A stretch of 64,000 nt of DNA from Morella rubra. Taxonomy: Eukaryota; Streptophyta; Magnoliopsida; Fagales; Myricaceae. The position numbers and the translations under genes were made by a program. This document shows, piece after piece, positions 11,501 through 27,185 of the stretch (the stretch's first letter is position 1; every line of letters begins with the position of its first letter). The stretch covers positions 20,064,768 through 20,128,767 of the forward strand of contig CM025855.1 of assembly GCA_003952965.2 (NCBI GenBank), given 5' to 3'. The notes under the pieces were generated by a model. That model made no database searches. It saw only the letters and a list, made by a program, of their open reading frames with translations, and was not told the origin of the DNA.

Positions 11501-14500
11501 GAACATAATCGTAAAAACCATCATCAACTTTTTCAAAGTTATAAATGCAAAAATCGCCAGCAGACATTTGTCTAAATAAAAAATCAAACCAACACCATGT
11601 CTAGAATTTTATATAGAACCGTCAACACAATCAAGTCAATGGGGGGTGGTGTTAGATGTATGCCCTCAAAACCAATTATTTGAAATAATTATGAAATAAT
11701 TATTAGATGTTTCTTTATGGATTAATCATTTGTATATATTGTTTTATAAAACATTGGGTACTTGTAAGGACATGAAATGTCTATACAAAATATTGTTGAT
11801 TAACACAGTAGAAAAGTCAAGCCGATGATTAATGAATTAGAGACTGGAGTATGATTTTTTGAATCCTTATAGATTCACTGTGTTCTAGACCGAGATACAT
11901 AATAATGTATAACTAGGTTTACACTCATTGTGTCTCTATAAGATATAATGATAGACTCTGTTATTGAAGTGATGACCTTAAATCTACATCAGTGCACTAT
12001 AAGAGTACATGCACTGAATTGGATCAAATATGAATACCTTCTAGAAATGATCATTCAGCACAATCATCGTATGTTGTCCTTAGACCTGAGAGAGTTATGC
12101 AGATTTGTTTATTGTGTGCTTGTGCTTTGACTGAGTCTTTTGGTGATGATCTTCATAGATCAAATATTCCAGATAATGTTGGGCCTTGAGTGTAGTAAGT
12201 GGATTTGTGTAACTGCTTAATATGGAATCCACCAGTCTTTGTTGAGACAGTGTATTCATTATGTTATATAATGTTGGACTCAGATGAAAAACACTACATA
12301 GTGGATTTCATGAAAAAGGCTTTCACAATTTTTGTTTACTTGTATAAATTAAGTAAAAATATATTTATTTGAGAAAATTATTTTTGAAACTTTTTGAGAG
12401 TCTAACTGAGTACAGACTGAGAATTAAGAACTATATGAATAAAGATTTTATCAGTGATATAATTTTGATCCTGAAGGCTCATGTGGAATATAGTATGGTA
12501 GAAGGATAAATAAACAAATAATTATTAGCAAAAATGATTTCACAAAAATAATCTCACTATCTCGGAGGTCAATTGTAATATGTTAATAGACACGATCACA
12601 ATATATAAAAGCCCATAAATTTGGAATACAGAATATAAGAGAGTTAATGAAAAAAAGTTTTTCATGACGAACCTACCGCCGAGATTTGAGATCTCTAAGC
12701 ATCTCACACACAAGCACAGTTGAACTTTTGAATGAGCCATTATATAAGCTCAAAACTCTCATTTGAGGAAAAAAAAGGACATATGTGCCTAAGAAAAGAA
12801 AGTCTCAAGAATCGTGCGCATAAATGCAAAGGAGGTAGAACGCTTGGATTGCTTTAATTTCAACGATCAACACTTTCTCGTTTCCACTGTGACTCTGATC
12901 ATTCAATCTTTCAGGGAGGGCAGTGTTGGATTCAACCGATAGTTGGAAAAAGTACAAATTTCAATATCAAAACCAAGTTTGTTTATAACCAACATTTATC
13001 AAGGAGCTCATCATATATGTAGCTAAAGCAAGGTTCAATCATAAATTGTTAAAAGTGGGTGCTGTTTTGTAGATTCGATTGGCGAATCAACAAGCTAGCC
13101 CACCTAGTTTCGGTTTTTAGATATTGCCAACTACCCATGAAAGAAAACTGTCCAGCTTAGTCTACTCAGAATGACTCAATAATCTCTTTCTTATTTTCTT
13201 CAGAGCTCCATGTCTTCTGAAAATATACTCGTCCTTGAACTCGATTGCCAACATAGGCTACATGATTGACCTCAAAGGTTACAGAAAGACGATCTAAGCT
13301 TTATGGATGGTTTTACCCCTACCTTCTATTCTCAAAAAGCAATTGTTGGAATTTTTTACAACTGAAAGATTGTCAATGTTGTATCTCCAAAAAGTACCTT
13401 ATCCATCCTAGCCTCTATCAAAACTGAATTAAGCCTTGATCCAACTAACTAGAGTCGAGCCTGTACCCAGAAATCAATCTAACATCAATATCTTTCCTTG
13501 AAACATTTATCCACAATAATTCTTCACTCCCTTTTCACTTTTTGGCTGTCAGTTTTGAGTTACTCTTTTGTACAATCGATTTATACGCTTCTATTACACA
13601 TGTCGACAACATGTGTGTGGACACACTCATATGTCTTATGACTACTTACAAATGCTTGAGACTTTTAGAAGGAGAAAATAGTATATCATTGTTCACTCTG
13701 TCAATGTTGTCCCCCCAATCTGAAGGACTGATAATCAGAAAAGTAACTCAAAAGAATAATACGGAACATAGAGCATGGATGCTTAAACAAGATGCTTATA
13801 GGCATCTGAACCTATTACGATAATCATCAACAAATTACCTCAAGAACCTCAAGAGCATCAATGCTGATAAAAGGATCTGAAACATGCACTGCCCAAGCAT
13901 TAAGGATCACAGGGGAGATGATGGGCTCCATGGATGCTGATGATTCATTGTCTACAACAGGAAAAGAAAACAACATGGATACAAGTAATGAGAAATAAAA
14001 TGAAACAAACTACAGTACACCAGCAGAAAAGAAAATTGCTAACTTCACCATGGACTTAAAACGAATTCATATAGTTCATACATAAACCAAGTGCACTTAG
14101 ACCCACCAGCCCTAATTGCAGCTTTCAGTGTTTCAAGCACCAGGTGCAAGGTCTCATCAGATGCCTGAAATGCAGAATTAGAATAACTATCCAATGGAAC
14201 TTCAACTAGAGCACACAAGGATATCATAGAGAAGTCCATTACTTGGTTAAGAAGATTTGTAAGGGACGAAAATAGGCCCATCATTTTAGGTCTAATCATT
14301 TCTTTGTTCGCTTCAGGTAGGAGCTGGGAAAGTGCCCGGCAAGCACCTACTTTTACAGGTGGGGGCCTGTTCACGGAACAGCATCAGCATAGCTTGATTC
14401 CTCTCTTAACAAAAATTTATGAATATACTAGAACATCTATCAATAAAGAGATAGGAATGCTTACACATCCATGCCAATTGCATTGACAGCAGCATGGAGT

Positions 14501-17500
14501 ATGTGCTCAAGAACTCCACGGCTGAGCTGGACAGAATCAGAAATTATTGTATGAGAGGAGTTTCTGAAAGACATGACCCTAGAGAAGGTTAGGAAGGTTT
14601 GCAATAATTACCACAGAGGAAAACTTGGCAACTGACGTGAAAATTCGAGCATAAAGAAATGGACATCCGTGGACATCTGCACAACAAAACAATAAAACCA
14701 AATTACGGTCACTGATTAAAAATTTGAATCCAGTATTGGGGGAGGGGGAAGAAAGAAAGTTCACCAATTCCAATGTCTTCAGCAATTGTTTGCTCCAGGA
14801 GGTTTCCTATATCAACTCTGGTTGATCCTGACACCTGTAAAATATAGTAGATAAATCTATTGATAGAATATATTAAACAGATCCTGCCGATAGAAAGTTG
14901 CATCCTATTACTAACAAAAGATGGTCACTGCACAACAAGCTCATCAGAACCACACCAAAGCACAAAACTATCCTTATGATGGAGGAGAATGTTAGAAATC
15001 AAACCTCTAATTCAACCAGTTGCTCTGACAGAGATGCCAACGCAAATAAAGTAGCCTCCCTCATCTGGGAAATTTGCAATGCAAAGTTGAGTTCAGAGAG
15101 GACAAGAAATTGAACACATGAAAAGAAGAGAATTGGCCTTTTAGTTGGACAGCAGCAGAGTGAAATTTTAACAGTAGATAATCACAGAGAGCAGAACAAG
15201 ATCTTAGTTTGTTGCTGCTCTTTATGTACAGAGGCTATTGGAGAGATAGCGGATCATCTTCGTTTTAATGTGGTTAGGGAGCTATCACTGCTAGGCTTCT
15301 CTTATTTGGGATCTGCATTATGCAATAGTCAATGAACTATCGTATATAAGCCAGGATTTTATGCCTCATGTGCAGTATTTGAAAGGAGAGGAATGCGTGG
15401 ACTTCTGAAAAAAATGAAATTCCAACACTTGGATTGAGATTTCCTTTTGAGATCTTTCTTCAGTAAGAAAGAAACTGATTGAGTATCCTTCTTCATCTTT
15501 CTAGGATTTTCTTTGGATATTTTGAATTTTGGACTGCATGTTTTTCCCCCTTTAGTTCATCTATTTCAGTCTGTTTATGCCCTTCACGTTTATGTATTTT
15601 CCTTTTCATGAACTACTTTTTCCTGGGGCGAGGGGGAGTATCCAGCAATGGTCCAAAAATGCAGGATCTACCACTAATAAATAGGTCTCTAAAGAAAATC
15701 ATAAGCAGGGACTGTAAGAGATTCAATAGAATATATCTCGTTGGCTTCAAACCTTTAAAAGGGTTCGCATAGAGGATAGAAAGGGCACTGGAATCAACAA
15801 ACCAAATTCCAGAATATCTGTATAAAGTGGAAACACATTTCTTATGACCAAGCATTTATGGTGGCAGCATCTAAATTAGATCATTTTTTCTTTTTTTTGA
15901 TAAGTAAGCCAATCTTATTAAGGGAAAAAAAAAAAGTTACAGTACAAGAGACTATACTGAAACCTCTAAGCATACAAGCTAAAAAACTAAGAAAATCCGG
16001 AAAACCCACAAAAGGAAACCCAAAACCGAATTAGCCCACAGAAAAAGAGAATGCAACATAGATCCCCCAAACTATCCAAAGACGCAGCCCTATCTTCAAA
16101 ACATCTCCCATTCCTTTCCCTCCACAAACTCCACCAAATGCAAGCAGGGATCATCTTCCAAATGGCCAAGCAATGGATCCTCAAACTTCCTCCTCCAACA
16201 AACAAACATCCACACCTTCCTAGGCATAACCCAATCATAGTTAAGAATGCTCAGCACATGCGCCCACAATCCTCTGCCATCGAGCAATGAATAAGGATAT
16301 GATCAACCGTTTCTCCATCACTCTTACACAAATAGCACCACTCATCACGCAAACTCCCCTCCTCCTCAAGTTGTCAATGGTCAGAATTTCCCATGAATGG
16401 CCTCCCAAACAAAGAATGCAACTCTAGGGGGAACCAAGTTCCTCCAACATTGCGCCAAGGAAAATCCTCATTGGAGCCCTCCATAAGCAAAGCATACATC
16501 GTTTTCACAAAGAAAACACTTAGAAGCATTTGATCCTCCCCCCCCCCTCCTCTCCTCCTACTCCACGAATAAAGTAAAGAATTAAACTCCGAAAACACCT
16601 CCATCTCCCAATCATTAAACAATCTTTCAAAGTGAACATCCCACACTACCCCTCCGGATCCCAACACCATGCAATCAGCCACCCAAGCATCCTTACAACT
16701 AGCAATAGAAAATAAGTGAGGAAACTCCACACTTAATGGTCTTTCCCACACCACTTGTCATGCCAGAACCGAATTCTGGAACCACTCCCACCGTGAACCT
16801 AATATATCTCTGAAAAAGGTCCACCCTTTGCTAATGTTTTCCACAAACTAACCCCTTAAGAACCCTGAGCCACCAAAGTGCTCCAACCACCCTCCTCACA
16901 CCCATACTTCTCCATAATAATCTTTCCATAACTGTCTCTTTCATAAGTGAATCGCCAAAGCCATTTTCCAAGGAGAGCTCTATTGAACAAGGGAAGCCTC
17001 CTTAGCCCCAATCCTCCAACACTAATAGGGGAGCAAACTCTAGCCCATCTAACAAGGTTGAATCTGTGCTCATCACCACCACTTCCCACAAAAAATCCCT
17101 TTGAAGCTTCTCCAACCTATTAGCCACCGACAACGGAATAGGAAAAAGCGACAAAAAATAAGTAGGAAGGCTAGCAAGAGTGGATCTAATCAACGTTAAC
17201 CTTCCCTCTTTTGAAAGATAAATGCGCTTCCAGCCCACCAACTTTCTTTTAAATCTTTCAACAATGTCATCCCAAATGCTCACACATTTAAACTTAGCCC
17301 CAAGAGGAAGGCCAAGTAGGTCATTGGTATGGACGACAACCTGCAACCCAAAATAGCCGCCAGCCCCTAAACATCATCCACTCTGCCAATAGGAATAACC
17401 TCAGACTTGCCAAGGTTAATCCGAAGACCAAACACCGCCTCAAAACACAAAAGCAAACATCTCAAGTGCCGCAGTTGCATTTCCTCCTCCCCACAAAATG

Positions 17501-20500
17501 TCAGCGTATCATCAGCAAAAAGCAAATGCGAAATACATACACCATTACTACCAACTCTCCCAACCTCAAACCCCTTAATAGCACCCCTCCCAACCACCTC
17601 ATTCATTTTTTCTTAAAAAGAAGAACAAGGAGGAACCACAGTGCATGTCTTTGGCATACCCTATTAAAGGATGATTTCAACACCAATAACATGCACATAC
17701 AAACACATTCTTTACTTACCCTCCACCAAACTGTAGAACCAGCAGCTTTTTCTAGTTGAGACTCGCCAAATCGCTTTTTTGCTGCCTCAATGATGGCATC
17801 AATTCCGTCTCCACCCCACGTATTGGCAACCTCTTCCAGTAAAAGTGCACCTGCAAGAAGCATTTTCGTATAAGCAAAACTGCAATAGTTCACGTATCCT
17901 CAGGTTTAAAAAGAACCATACCAAATAAAACACTTCACATTGGTAGAATCTACCGCAATAATTAATAAATAAAAAGTAAAACTAGAGAATAATCAAATTA
18001 TAACCTCTAAACCCATGTGCAGTTATAGAACAAGATATCAGATTCCAATACTTGAGAACCTGTGGTAGTTCCAACTGTCCACGAGATTTTCAAATGACAT
18101 AATATCTTGACAACTGGGCTTCAGTTTCAAAATAATCATACATCCTCCATGATTTATGCAAGTTATTATAGCTTCCATCACCTTCCTAGAGCTTGGATAT
18201 CATGTCTGATTTCCAAAATGATCACAACAAATGTGTCTGCGCGTGTGTGCACGCATATGTTTAGTGAAATGAAGTACTGCAGTTTCATCACTCTTACCAG
18301 AAACACGACAGCTGTATGTGACATCATCCTCATCAGCGACAAATTCATTAGCATCCACTGACCACGTATGTACCTAAAGAAAAGTTAGTTTTAAAGAGAT
18401 CCAAAAAAAAAAAAAAAAACTATAAAAGAAGAAGAGGTGAAGGGATAGTAGGCTCAAATTTAACAGCATGTTGGAGTGGACAGCTTTCCCTCAGGGTCAT
18501 TGAAAAAGAGGGTTAGACAGATGGTGAAAGTTGATAGATGGATGATGATCACCATGGCATTGGAATAAGAATCTGGACCAAATCAAAAGGCAAACTAGAT
18601 ACTGATGAGCATGGATAGAGTATGAGAGATCATATAGAGCCATAACATATTTGTTTGTGTTAAAGATCATAACTTTTTGAGATTTGAATCTGAACAAATC
18701 CTAACAATGCCGCTATTTCCCTTTGTCAGAAATTGCCAATTGGGCTGGTCCAACCAACAAACCCATGCAAGTAGGCTTGTAATTCCGGTCCGGCTTCCGG
18801 CGGAGATCCGGCTCCGTTTCCGTCTCCAGTTCCGGGAAGAAGAGCTCCGTATCTTCCAGGAACCGGAGCCAGAGGTGATTTTAGGCCACTCCCAGACTCG
18901 GAACCGGAAGCGGAAGTTTCCGCCGGTCCAAGTGGAAATCCGGTTCCGGGCTTTTCCCCCCCCCCCCCCCCCCCCCAATTTAAAATGACGTCGTCTTATT
19001 TTAAGTAGGACGACGTCGTTTAACTTGTTTTTTAAAAAAAAAGAAAAAAAGGAAACGTATGCGTGGATCAAAACTCGCCGTTTTGATCCACGCAAAAATG
19101 CCCTAAGTCTTCACTCTTCCCCTACCCCCGACCTCGAGCCCTGTCCCAGCCGCCCGCCCGCCCACCCCCCAGTTCACCCCAAGCCCTCCCCTTGACCCCG
19201 AGCCCTATTCCAGCCGCCCCAAGTCACCTCGAGCTCTCCCCCCGACCCCAAGCCCTGTCCCAACCGCCCCCAGGTCACCTCGAGCCCGAGCCCTGTTCCA
19301 GCCGACCCAGGTCACCGAGCCCTCCCACCCTCTCTCTCTTCGACAGTCCGGCCTCCACTGCTGCTCTCTCTCTCTATATGTCTCTCTCTCTCTCTATCTT
19401 CCTCTCTCTCTCATAGCTACTGCCTCCATAGCTCATTACTCATTAGCTCCACTACTGCTCTCTCTCTCTCTCTTTGTTCTTTGGATATTTGCTTAGAATC
19501 TGTTATGCGAATTTGTTAGTCCAAGTTGATCTGTTTTCATGAATTTGTTCTGTGTATGTTTTCATGAATTTGTTTTGTGTATGAATTTGGAATTTGTCAT
19601 GTGTATGCTTAGTAAATCGTTTATCAGTTTAGTGAATTTGTTATGTGTATGAATTTGGAATTTGTCATGTGTATGCTTAGTAAATTGTTTATCAGTTTAG
19701 TGAATTTGTTATGTGTATGAATTTGGAATTTGTTATGTGTATGCTTAGTAAATCGTTTATCAGTTTAGTGAATTTGTTATGTGTATGAATTTGGAATTTG
19801 TTAAGTGTATGCTTAGTAAATCGTTTATCAGTTTAGTGAATTTGTTATGTGTATGAATTTGGAATTTGTTAAGTGTATGCTTAGTAAATCGTTTATCAGT
19901 TTAGTGAATTTGTTATGTGTATGAATTTAACCAACAAATGAGAAAAAAAGGATTGCAAAATGATGGATATAGGTATATACAACATTTTACATTTCTACTT
20001 TCACTTTATTAAAATTTTTTATGAGCTAATTGTTGATACATTTGTTTTTTTGCAGAGTTAATTTCTAATGCTGCATCGATCGTGGATGGGTCATACGTGA
20101 TTGATTGATGTTTGATTATGTTATTAATTTCTTACTTGAGTTGATACTTCTAAGTTTGTATTGTAATATTTTGTTATTTCAAGTTAGTTTCAAGTTTGAT
20201 TTGAGATTTATTTAATATGAGATTATGTGAATTGCATGTTTTTATATTTATTTTTACATTTGTTTGTCAATTACATGTTTTAGGATTTTATTTGTGAATT
20301 GTGATGAATGAGAAAAATTTTCGTTTATTGAAAAAAAAGATTAAATGGGCCCAAAAAGTTGTCGGAATTCCGCTATCCGCTTCCGCTAAGAGTCGGAAGC
20401 GGAAGCGGAGTCGATTTTGGCCATCCGCTAGTTAGCGGACCGGATGTCAAAATGTCAAATTCCGCTTCCGACTAGTCCGCTATTCACCCCTACTTGCAGG

Positions 20501-23500
20501 TCTCTGGGTGTTGCTTGGCCAAGTTAAGCAAAGACCAACTACCTCTAAAGATCCCTAACTGCCCACTTTCTATATATTCGCCTTCATGATTTCATTTATG
20601 CAGAGAAGAGATCTAGGTGGAGTTGCCAGAACTGAAAAATTACCTGCTGTTCTGTTATTTGCAGAAAGGAAATAGTATAATACACCAACTCCTTGACATT
20701 ATCAGCAACAACCTAAATAAACACTGTTTTAGCATGGAGAAAGAGAGATGAAACCGAAACATGTTTCAAATATTTTTAGACTGCACCTGAGCCAATTTTG
20801 CACTGCCCACGACGGTCAACAAAAACTCAAACAGCTGCATACATATAAGATAAGCTGAAATCAGTTGAAGTTTTTTCTTGACTGCCGTATGACGAGCAAG
20901 GAGCATTGGTAAACATCATGTCTTGGAAATAAAATAGGAGGCATAAGTTCTTTTTCTCTTTTTTCTGAGGCATAGAAGGCATAAGATAAACATTACAACT
21001 TCTATTTATTATGATGTTTTATTTGGACCTGTACGGTCCAGCCAAAAGTATCTTCGCCTGGAGGATCATTTGGCACGTAAGAGTTCCGTCAAATGTTTAG
21101 AGTTTTGTGGACATTGCAGTTTTGGTGGCATTTTGACTGCTGAAAGTTTGCACAGTAGATGGTGCTGCATATACAGAAGGGATGGAGACTTATAGACCAT
21201 TAAATTTGACTTTCTTTGTCTCAGCTCATTGGATCTTTTTCTCTGCAGTAACATACTGCCAAACTCAGGAATAGGTTGGATTCTAGCTGCAAAAAATTGG
21301 GCAGTGGAACAAGCGTGATTACATAGAGAGCTGCACCATCAAGTTCTCAATGCAAATATTTGGTTGGAGAGGAAGAATTCAGTCTCAAGGCAAGGAGAGG
21401 TCTTTCAGAAGGCCTCCTAGGATTACACTGCTACTCGTGCTCCTCCTAGATATTCGAGTTCTTTTCCAAAACATCATCATTTTGCAAAATTGTAGGTTTT
21501 GATCTATAAATTTGTCTTTTCTTTCTCTGATACCCTTCTTAGAGTCCGGATATACTTAGCTAAGTGTAGTATGCTACTTAATAAATTGTTGCCCGAAAGA
21601 TTCCATCAGAATTGTCACCTGGATGACAAATGAATCAAGGCTCTTTTCTGCACCATCAGAGTCATATCTTCCCCCATGTGAGTCTTCACTACCTTCGATA
21701 GATGATCTCACATATACCTTGAGAGATGACTCAAATGTTTTCCATAATGGTCCAGCAATAACTGGATGAGACCATTAGTCAATAATATATCCACCAAAAA
21801 AAAAATGCCAATTAAGTACCATGAAAGCAAGAAACATATTGGTTTTAGCATTTTATAATACACAGTGACAGGCTTACCCCTATATTCACGTTCAGTAAAG
21901 CTCGGAATGTTCTGAACAAACTGATTCAAACACTTCAAAACCTAATGAAAAAGAGAGAACCAACATTCTTATACAATATTTGATCCTGATTGATAGACAA
22001 TTTATAAATGCCTGCTGACACAGATTTTGACCGAGCAACACACCAACCTCCATTCTCATGCTCCAGTCATCAGGATCTTCAGATTGCACTGGCTGTTCTA
22101 AGATAACAGAAAATCGATCCATCCATGGTTTAAGCAGTGGTAAAATTAGTTCAGTGTTTTCTGTCTGAACACAAACATCTTGATCTGTTAATCAAAATAG
22201 AACAAGCTACATCTAAGCAAATTCCAAATCACACAAAGAAGTTCTGGCGTCAAGAAAATACCTTATGTACACCGTCCATTGCTCCCAGCTCGGAGATGAA
22301 AGAATATACTATAGAAATGGCTTTTGCACATATGTATTTGTCATAGACCTGCATGTAAAAGACCCAGAATGATTACCATAAGCAGTGAAACCCGAAGGAG
22401 AATATTATTTCTTTTACCCCTGAAATTTTTTGATAAGTTACCCCTGAAAATGAAACCAGGACAATTAACTTCACAAATATTTTTGTAGAAGATAAACCCA
22501 ACCGAAAAGTCAAAGAGTCACAGACAGAGAACAGATCAAGGTCAAAACATAAATAAATTATCAGATGGATCCTTTTCCAATTACAGAACAAAATGCACAA
22601 AATACTACCATCTCAAAATACGAGGAACTTTATTAAGATGCTTGCCGAGTGTATCTGATTGATGCTTCTCCATAAACTTTTCCATTTCAATAACGGAAAT
22701 TTAGGTGATGCTCAAGGGAGAAAAAATAAAATAGAGCAAAGGGTATGCAAAAAAATAATAGCCCTAAAGAAGGTAGAAAGATACGAGGGACCACATAGTA
22801 TAACAATTTCTACCTTGACTCAAAAAATTCTGATGAATATTGAAACTGTAAGATAACTTCATAAATAAGATAGTGTCTCATGCAAAAGTATCACTCTTTT
22901 ATTGCCAAAAAGAAAAGGCTATCTTCAACACCAACTCTTAATCATCGACTTCTGCAACATCCTATACCAAGCCACCCAACAGCATTCCATATTTTCACCA
23001 TAATAACCACTATTCCCACATAAATTCTAGTGCAATTATATAGATGCCCTAGATTTTTAGCATAAAATAAAGAACCCTAAATTTCGAATTCTTTCAATCA
23101 AGAACCCAGAATTAGAAACTTAGGGTTCCATTTGAAGCTAAAACCACGGGAATTTTTTGGATGTCTCCCCCCATCAACCTTTGTCAAACTGTAATTTGCA
23201 GTGAGCCCTAATCCAAGTGGGATGTTTCCCCTTCCTTTCCTCCACCATAGCCACCAACCTCTGCATGTATCTTTTCATACATTACATCATCCTCACCCAA
23301 ATCCTAGTTACTCACCCCCTCTCCATCCCCCCAACCCAACCCAACCTCCTTCTTTCATTTCTATTTGTGATTCTGTGATTGTATCTGAGACATTTTAAAC
23401 TTCCACAAGTGAGTAACATGACTTTTATGCATAAATGCACAAAGAGATGCCCAGATATATAAATAAGAAGACTAAATGCAAGCCACGTTCCATTCAGTAG

Positions 23501-26500
23501 TCAGGTTAATAGACTGACAAATGAAAAGATTGAATTTTCTTTGAAATCTATTTTCCAACTAGAACCAGGAAATTCAGTGTCCAACTTGAAATTACCCGGA
23601 GAGTATGTTTGATTCGTGGGAGAGGACAGGAAAGGGCATAGGATTTTGAAACCACTTTAAAACCCCTTCCTCCATTTTCTCAAAATAGGCCTAATTTAAG
23701 AGCAAAAGATACCACCTTCAATGAAGTTTTTTGTACTTCATTTGCCCTTAAAAATTTAGGAAAAAATTCACTTTGTGCCCCAAACTACAGTGCCAATGTC
23801 ATTTTCAGGTCCAAACTACCAATTTCGTTAGATTGCACTATCAAACTATCAAAATCCATCAATGTATGTCCTTTAATCAGATCCTACGTTGCACAATATT
23901 GACATCAGATCCTAACAGAAGACGCACATTAGTGAAATTTGATAGTTCAAGAACGCAATGTGATGAAATTGGTAGTTTGGACCCAAAATGACATTAACAC
24001 CTTAGTTTGAGGCGCAAAGTAAAGTTTCTTAAAATTTTTTTTTTTTTTTGATAAGTAAGGATAACTTTATTAAGAACCAAGAAAGGTGACAATACACAAG
24101 AGCTATACTGAAGCACCTAAGCCATACAAGCTACAAAACTAAGGAAATTAGAAAAATCGGAGAAAGGATAGCCTAGAACAACATTAGCCCACAAAAACAG
24201 AGAAGTCATCAGCTTGCCCTTCAACCCTTCAAGGGACAAAAAAGTGTCATTGAAACATCTATCATTCCACTCCCACCAAATAACCCACCAAATGCACGAA
24301 GGGATCATCTTCCACACAATCGAAGCAAGGGAGTCAATAAACTTCCGCCTCTAACCGGTAAACACATCAATCACCCTGGATGGCATAACCCAACAATAGT
24401 TCATAATGCTAAACACATGGTACCAAAGATCCCTAGCAACCGTATAATGAAGGAGGATATGATCCATAGATTCCCCACAATTTCTGCATAGGAAGCACCA
24501 ATCAAGAATACATAAACCCCTCCTAAGATTATCGATAGTCAAGACTCTCCCATGGGCAGCCTCCCACACAAAGAAGGAACTCTCATAAGGACGGAGGACC
24601 TCCAAATCTGCCTCCATGGAAAAGTGGCACTAGGATTGCAAGAAAGTATCCCATACATCGACTTCACGAAAAATTTTCCAGATCTGGACCCCACCCAACA
24701 CAGCCTATCTTCAACCCCACTTCTAGGGACCATGGGGTAAAGAAACGAGAAGAAAGATGAGAAAATATCCGACTCCCAATCATTAGCTGCCCTAACAAAC
24801 TGAATATTCAAAGCCCCACTTCCAGAATTCTAATCGCAAATAGTGCGCCACCGTAGCGTCTTTATTGCTAGCTATGTCAAAAAGAAGCGGGAACACAAGT
24901 CTCCAAGGTCTCTCCCCGCACCAAAGATCACTCCAAAAACGAACTCTACTACCACAACCCACCACAAAACGGATGTTCTCGCTAAAGGAAGTCCACCCTC
25001 TGCTGATGTATCTCCATAGACTAACTTCGTAAGAACCCCCATTCTGGAGGGTCCTCCACCCACCCTCCACACTTCCACATTTATCCAAAATAACACTCCA
25101 CAAACTGTTATTCTCAATCGCAAAGCGCCACAACCACTTCCCAAGCAAAGCCTTGTTGAAAGTGGACAATCGCCTAATACCCAACCCACCATTCCTTATA
25201 GGGCAGCACACCTTATCCCACTTGAGAAGATGAAACTTATGCGCATTGTCATTGCTACCCCATAAAAAATCCCTCTGAAGTTTCTCCAATCTACAAGCCA
25301 TGGACGAAGGGAGAGGGAAAAGAGACAAAAAGTAAGTCGGGAGATTAACAAGAGTGGACTTGATCAAGGTAACTCGACCTCCTTTCGAGAGATAACACCG
25401 CTTCCACCCGGCCAACCTCCTCTCCGTACGTTCAATAATGCCATCCCAAATGTGAATGCTTTTAAAACGAGCTCCCAAAGGAAGACCGAGATAAGTGATA
25501 AGGAGAGAGGACACTTTACATCCCAAAATTCCAGCCAATTCGCGAACATTTCTCACCACACCAATAGGAATAATTTCAGATTTCGCAAGATTGATTTTAA
25601 GCCCAGACACCACCTCAAAGCATAGAAGGAGACAACGAAGATTGCGAAGCTGATTCTCCTCATCCCCGCACAAGATAAGAGTATCATCTGCAAAAAGCAA
25701 ATGCGAAATACACACCCCACCCTGCCCTCCTCTTTCAACATTGAAACCCTTAATGGCGCCAATCTCAACTAACTTATTCAGCATCCTACTGAAGGCCTCC
25801 ATAACAAGAATAAACAAAAATGGTGAGAGGGGATCATCTTGGCGCAAACCACGAGTGCCACTAAAAAAGCCTTCAGGAGTGCCATTTACAATAACAGGGT
25901 ATTTCACAGTTGAGGGGCAGAACTCGATCCAGCTACACCACTTGACCCCAAAACCACATATTTTCTGCATATAAAGAAGGAAACTCCAATTTAAGTGATC
26001 ATAGGCCTTATGCACATCTAGTTTGCAAAGCATTCCAAGTAAATTAGAATGCAATCTGGAATCGATGCATTCACTAGCAATAAAAACAATGTCCAGAATC
26101 TGTCATCCCCTCACAAAGGCACTTTGAGATGGAGATATAATTTTATCCATGACCACCTTCAACCTATTGGCCAGCACCTTGGCCAGAATTTTATAGACCC
26201 CTCCCACCAAGCTTATAGGACGAAAGTCCTTCAACTCAACAGCTCCTTGCTTCTTGGGGATCAAGACAATAAAAGTGGCATTGAGACTTCTGACAAATCT
26301 CCCCACGTGTGCAAACTCGTTAAGCGTAGAGAGGACATAACCCTTAATAATATCCCAGCAGGATTGATAGAAGGCCAAGGAGAAACCGTCCGAACCTGGA
26401 GCCTTATCACCATTAAGACTACGCACAACTCCTGTCACCTCTTCCTCATCAAAGGGTCTTTCTAGCCACTCCGCTTCGTCGCCCGAGATCGAGTCAAACC

Positions 26501-27152
26501 CCAAGCCATTCAGCAAAGGTCTCCAAGAGTGAGGCTCCATATATAGGGAGCTGTAAAATCTCACAATCTCATCTGAAATACGAGCAGGATCCTCCACGAG
26601 GGCGCCCTCGACCTCCTATTGAAGAAATGGAATTCACCTTCCTAATGGAATTCACTTTAGATGGAGCTTTATCATTGTCCTTTCCTTTTAACTCTAAAAG
26701 AAAACAATCGAAAGTATATTCACCAATAATGAAGACAGAGTAGCAGTATCCAAATAAAGCTTACAAAAGGCATTGAATAAAGGCATGGAAAGATGCTTTC
26801 CAGACCCAAGCTTTAATTTTGATACATCTTCGATCATGTGGAGCCTAGTAGTTTTAACTTTTGTATTTTTTTTTGTGGCTATCCATTTAGCGTCAATTGT
26901 ACTTTTATAGTTTCAAAATTTACCTAAATAGGCTGTAATTTTGACCTAGATGCCATCCCTTGGGTAAGATTTAGGTATGGAGTATTAAGTTTCCAAATTT
27001 TGAGCCAAAGTCTCAGTTTCTATTAGTTTTGTCAGCAATGCCATGTTAAGTTTTCAATTGATTGGAGAATAAATTTTAAAGTCTTTTCCAATGTTCATGT
27101 GTTTTGTGGATTATGTGATTCAATTCAAACTTTTGGTGGGATACCTAAGAAT

Positions 27153-27185
<33 letters not shown>

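Noticed and set aside
18667..19095. Overlapping GC-rich frames of 142 and 103 codons on opposite strands
   Set aside because: They lie across the end of the hAT-like element and its CCGG motifs and poly-C run; the peptides are low complexity with no family motif.
19371..19475. CRISPR-like or satellite interpretation of the CT-rich and 68-bp repeats
   Set aside because: Units are direct head-to-tail copies without unique spacers, inside a transposon; they are a minisatellite.
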